Source: Brucella tritici (lineage in GTDB: Bacteria; Pseudomonadota; Alphaproteobacteria; Rhizobiales; Rhizobiaceae). From it: a stretch of 35,126 bases of DNA. The translations under genes and the position numbers were made by a program. Positions 32,554 to 35,126 of this stretch are shown one piece after another. Position 1 is the first letter of the stretch. The number at the start of each line of letters is the position of its first letter. A model generated the notes under the pieces. The model worked only from the letters and a program-made list of their open reading frames with translations, ran no database searches and was not told where the DNA came from. The stretch lies in NCBI RefSeq assembly GCF_902825325.1, contig NZ_CADEAR010000022.1, forward strand, positions 1-35,126. Direction: 5' to 3'.

Positions 32554-33018
32554 ATGTCCAGCAAAAATTCCGTCATCGACAAGGAAACGATCCGCGACCT
32601 GGCGGACATCCTCAACGAAACTGACCTTACCGACATCGAAGTGGAACACGGCGATCTGCGTATCCGCGTTTCGCGCAAGGTCACGGTTCAGGCCGCAGCG
32701 ACAGTTATGCCTGCCGCAGCCCCTGTTGTTACTGCTGCTGCGCCAGTTGCTGCAGCCGCCGAACCAACCAAGGCTGATCTGTCGAAGAACGCCGTTCCGT
32801 CGCCGATGGTTGGCACCGCCTATCTCGCTCCGGCTCCGGGCGCCCGCAACTTCATCGAAGTTGGCGCACAGGTAAAGGAAGGTCAGACGCTTCTCATCAT
32901 CGAAGCCATGAAGACCATGAACCAGATTCCAGCCCCGCGCGCTGGTACGGTCAAGGCCATCCTCATCGAAGACGCTCAGCCGGTTGAATTCGGTGAGCCG
33001 CTCGTCGTAATCGAATAA
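32554..33018 (+). CDS. accB: Biotin carboxyl carrier protein of acetyl-CoA carboxylase
   Basis: The protein has 154 residues and carries biotin for the carboxylation of acetyl-CoA to malonyl-CoA, the first step of fatty-acid synthesis. The N-terminal helical part ([20 protein letters not shown]) binds the carboxylase. An Ala/Pro-rich linker (about 46-70) follows, then the biotinyl domain (about 80-154) with the biotin lysine Lys120 in [15 protein letters not shown] lies 8 bases before the ATG, at the end of aroQ. It is followed by its partner accC 44 bases on. Confidence 0.98.
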   Translation: MSSKNSVIDKETIRDLADILNETDLTDIEVEHGDLRIRVSRKVTVQAAATVMPAAAPVVTAAAPVAAAAEPTKADLSKNAVPSPMVGTAYLAPAPGARNFIEVGAQVKEGQTLLIIEAMKTMNQIPAPRAGTVKAILIEDAQPVEFGEPLVVIE

Positions 33019-33062
33019 GACAGCAGATTACGGCTTATTCAATGAACGGGCAGCAAAGCGCA

Positions 33063-34421
33063 ATGTTTCAAAAGATACTCATAGCCAATCGTGGCGAAAT
33101 CGCTCTTCGCGTGCTCAGGGCTTGTAAGGAACTGGGCATCAAGACCGTCGCCGTTCACTCCACGGCAGACGCCGACGCGATGCATGTGCGTCTGGCAGAC
33201 GAAAGCGTCTGCATTGGACCGCCGCCGTCGCGCGACAGCTATCTGAACATCCATCAGATCGTTGCTGCATGCGAGATCACTGGTGCCGACGCAATCCATC
33301 CGGGTTACGGCTTCCTGTCGGAGAACGCCAAGTTCGCGGAAATTCTTGAAGCGCACGGCATCACCTTCATCGGCCCCACCGCTTCGCATATCCGCATCAT
33401 GGGCGACAAGATTGAAGCCAAACGCACTGCAAAGCGCCTTGGCATTCCAGTCGTTCCGGGCTCGGACGGCGGCGTGACGGATGACGTCGAAGCTGCACGC
33501 ATCGCGAAGGAAATCGGTTATCCGGTCATCATCAAGGCTTCTGCCGGTGGTGGCGGACGCGGCATGAAGGTTGCCCGCACCGAGGACGATCTTTCGGTGG
33601 CACTTGCAACGGCTCGTACGGAAGCCGGTGCAGCCTTTGGTGACGATGCGGTCTATATCGAGAAATATCTCGAAAAGCCGCGCCATATCGAAGTTCAGGT
33701 CATGGGCGATGGCGCAGGCAATGCCATCCATCTGGGCGAACGCGACTGCTCGTTGCAGCGCCGCCACCAGAAGGTTTGGGAAGAAGCCAATTCACCGGCG
33801 CTCAACGCCGAAGCACGCGACAAGATCGGCATGGTTTGCGCCAACGCCTGTGCGGAATTGGGTTATCGCGGTGCGGGAACGATCGAGTTCCTGTATGAAG
33901 ACGGCGAATTCTATTTCATCGAAATGAACACGCGCCTTCAGGTGGAACATCCGATTACGGAAGCCATCACGGGCATCGATCTCGTTCACGAGCAGATTCG
34001 CGTTGCAGCCGGTCTCGGCCTGTCGGTAAAGCAGAAGGATATCCGCTTCTCTGGCCATGCCATTGAATGCCGTATCAACGCTGAAGATCCGCTGACATTT
34101 GCGCCTTCGCCGGGGCTGATCACGCATTATCATACGCCGGGTGGCCTCGGCATCCGCGTGGATTCGGGCGTTTATTCCGGCTATCGCATTCCGCCTTACT
34201 ATGACAGCCTTATCGGCAAGCTCATCGTGCATGGTCGCAATCGCGTCGAATGCATGATGCGTCTGCGCCGCGCGCTGGACGAGTTCGTGGTCGATGGCGT
34301 GAAAACCACTCTCCCGCTTTTCCAGGACCTGATTGCAAATCAGGATATTGCCAACGGCGATTACGACATTCATTGGCTGGAAAAATATCTGGCCAAGAAA
34401 ACCAAGGGCGAAAGCGCCTGA
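33063..34421 (+). CDS. accC: Biotin carboxylase subunit of acetyl-CoA carboxylase
   Basis: The protein has 452 residues from [20 protein letters not shown], the usual N-terminus; an ATG seven codons earlier has no ribosome binding site. It uses ATP and bicarbonate to carboxylate the biotin on AccB. The features are a Rossmann-like N-domain, the ATP-grasp region with [12 protein letters not shown] (glycine loop), and [19 protein letters not shown]. The metal and catalytic residues are in [18 protein letters not shown] (Glu, Asn and catalytic Arg). The C-domain includes [12 protein letters not shown]. It is normal in length (E. coli AccC has 449). aat follows after 5 bases. Confidence 0.98.
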   Translation: MFQKILIANRGEIALRVLRACKELGIKTVAVHSTADADAMHVRLADESVCIGPPPSRDSYLNIHQIVAACEITGADAIHPGYGFLSENAKFAEILEAHGITFIGPTASHIRIMGDKIEAKRTAKRLGIPVVPGSDGGVTDDVEAARIAKEIGYPVIIKASAGGGGRGMKVARTEDDLSVALATARTEAGAAFGDDAVYIEKYLEKPRHIEVQVMGDGAGNAIHLGERDCSLQRRHQKVWEEANSPALNAEARDKIGMVCANACAELGYRGAGTIEFLYEDGEFYFIEMNTRLQVEHPITEAITGIDLVHEQIRVAAGLGLSVKQKDIRFSGHAIECRINAEDPLTFAPSPGLITHYHTPGGLGIRVDSGVYSGYRIPPYYDSLIGKLIVHGRNRVECMMRLRRALDEFVVDGVKTTLPLFQDLIANQDIANGDYDIHWLEKYLAKKTKGESA

Positions 34422-34426
34422 CGAAA

Positions 34427-35041
34427 ATGACCGCAGGAGTGTCCCCGGACGACTATTCAATCGAACCGGAGTTGCTCCTGCGGGCCTATGCCACGGGAAT
34501 ATTTCCCATGGCTGAAGAAGCCGACGATCCCGAAGTCTTCTGGGTTCGTCCCGAGAGGCGCGGTGTCATACCCCTCGATGGCTTCCACCTACCGAAAAGC
34601 CTCCAGAAAACCATTCGCCAGGGCATTTTTGATATAAGGCTCGACAGCGATTTTGATGGCGTGATCGAAGGTTGTGCCAGCGGAACCGGCGAACGCGCGC
34701 GTACATGGATCAACGGTCCAATCCGCGAAGCCTATAAGGAATTGTTCGAGATCGGACATTGCCACACGGTTGAAGCCTGGCATGACGGACAGCTCGTCGG
34801 TGGGCTTTATGGCGTCACACTCGGACGCGCCTTCTTTGGTGAGAGCATGTTCACCCGCAAGCGAGATGCTTCAAAGGTCTGCCTCGCCTATCTGGTCCAG
34901 CATCTGGTCAGCCGAGGCTTCGTACTTCTCGACACGCAGTTCACCACGCCACATCTCGAAAGATTCGGCGCTGTGGAAGTTCCACGGAAAAAATATGAAA
35001 AACTGCTGGAAAACGCACTCGACGGAATCGCGCGTTTCTAA
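34427..35041 (+). CDS. aat: Leucyl/phenylalanyl-tRNA-protein transferase
   Basis: The protein has 204 residues. It adds Leu or Phe from tRNA to proteins with N-terminal Arg or Lys, marking them for ClpAP through the N-degron pathway. Signatures are [75 protein letters not shown] and [21 protein letters not shown]. The start was placed at [11 protein letters not shown], 5 bases after accC, because a longer frame would run back through accC. It is cotranscribed with accC. A palindromic repeat starts at its stop codon. Confidence 0.96.
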   Translation: MTAGVSPDDYSIEPELLLRAYATGIFPMAEEADDPEVFWVRPERRGVIPLDGFHLPKSLQKTIRQGIFDIRLDSDFDGVIEGCASGTGERARTWINGPIREAYKELFEIGHCHTVEAWHDGQLVGGLYGVTLGRAFFGESMFTRKRDASKVCLAYLVQHLVSRGFVLLDTQFTTPHLERFGAVEVPRKKYEKLLENALDGIARF

Positions 35042-35090
35042 CGCGCATCTTATCCGAAAACCGTTTCACACGTTTCGGGATGCGCTCTAG
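35041..35090 (-). repeat. Short palindromic intergenic repeat, copy 2
   Basis: GCGCATC-TTAT-CCGAAAA and TTTCGG-GATGCGC flank a CCGTTTCACACG centre. Read on the minus strand it matches the copy at 2741-2784 nearly base for base but has a few extra bases (ATAAG) near one end. It starts within the stop codon of aat and could act as a mRNA 3' end structure. Confidence 0.75.
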
Positions 35091-35126
35091 TGTGGTGGAT
35101 TTGAATCCGAAATTCGTATCACTCTG

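Overview
The window looks like chromosomal DNA of an alphaproteobacterium of the order Hyphomicrobiales (Rhizobiales), most likely a Brucella/Ochrobactrum-type member of the Brucellaceae. The reasons are the gene order of the suf cluster (a NifS/IscS-type desulfurase, then sufBCDS and a DUF59 gene), the aroQ-accB-accC-aat block, an RNase E with a large insertion in its S1 domain and a GWW-type C-terminal tip, and two copies of a short palindromic repeat of a type I associate with this group. Genus is inferred from protein and gene-order recognition; no search was run.

Layout. (1) Bases 1-2860 are an accessory, phage-like segment. It holds the tail end of an unknown gene, a 30-residue and a 100-residue membrane protein, several small unknown genes, a protein resembling the C-terminal part of prophage tail-fibre-associated proteins, a CCA-encoding tRNA-Thr(TGT), two further tRNA-like pieces, and strong terminator hairpins. 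A palindromic repeat closes it. (2) Bases 2905-10022, minus strand, are the Fe-S cluster assembly cluster: desulfurase, then sufB, sufC, sufD, sufS and sufT. A small plus-strand gene lies between the desulfurase and sufB. sufB has a candidate Irr box over its promoter and the desulfurase has a perfect inverted repeat upstream. sufA, usual after the DUF59 gene in relatives, is not in the window. (3) Bases 10218-12793, plus strand: an alpha/beta hydrolase, an SMR-family transporter and tyrS. (4) Bases 12847-16320, minus strand: a giant AsmA-like envelope protein. (5) Bases 16533-19308, plus strand: a one-cysteine Bcp peroxiredoxin coupled to a DUF455 ferritin-like protein, then a membrane-anchored LytM peptidase. 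(6) Bases 19376-24610, minus strand: prfB with its +1 programmed frameshift, a class A penicillin-binding protein and an AMIN/Amidase_3 amidase. (7) Bases 25335-28109, plus strand: rne behind a roughly 720-base gene-free leader. (8) A class I aminotransferase on the minus strand. (9) Bases 29553-35041, plus strand: a periplasmic M48 protease with repeats, a DsbA-like protein, then aroQ-accB-accC-aat. A second repeat copy, inverted relative to the first, ends the window.

Themes: Fe-S biogenesis with iron-responsive control; cell-wall growth and remodelling (PBP1a, amidase, LytM, AsmA-like, BepA-like, DsbA-like); translation and RNA turnover (tyrS, prfB, rne, aat); and fatty-acid initiation (accBC). 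I see no convincing new defence or mobile system. The least ordinary parts are the phage-like left end with its odd tRNA-like cluster, the suf regulatory sites, and the structured rne leader.
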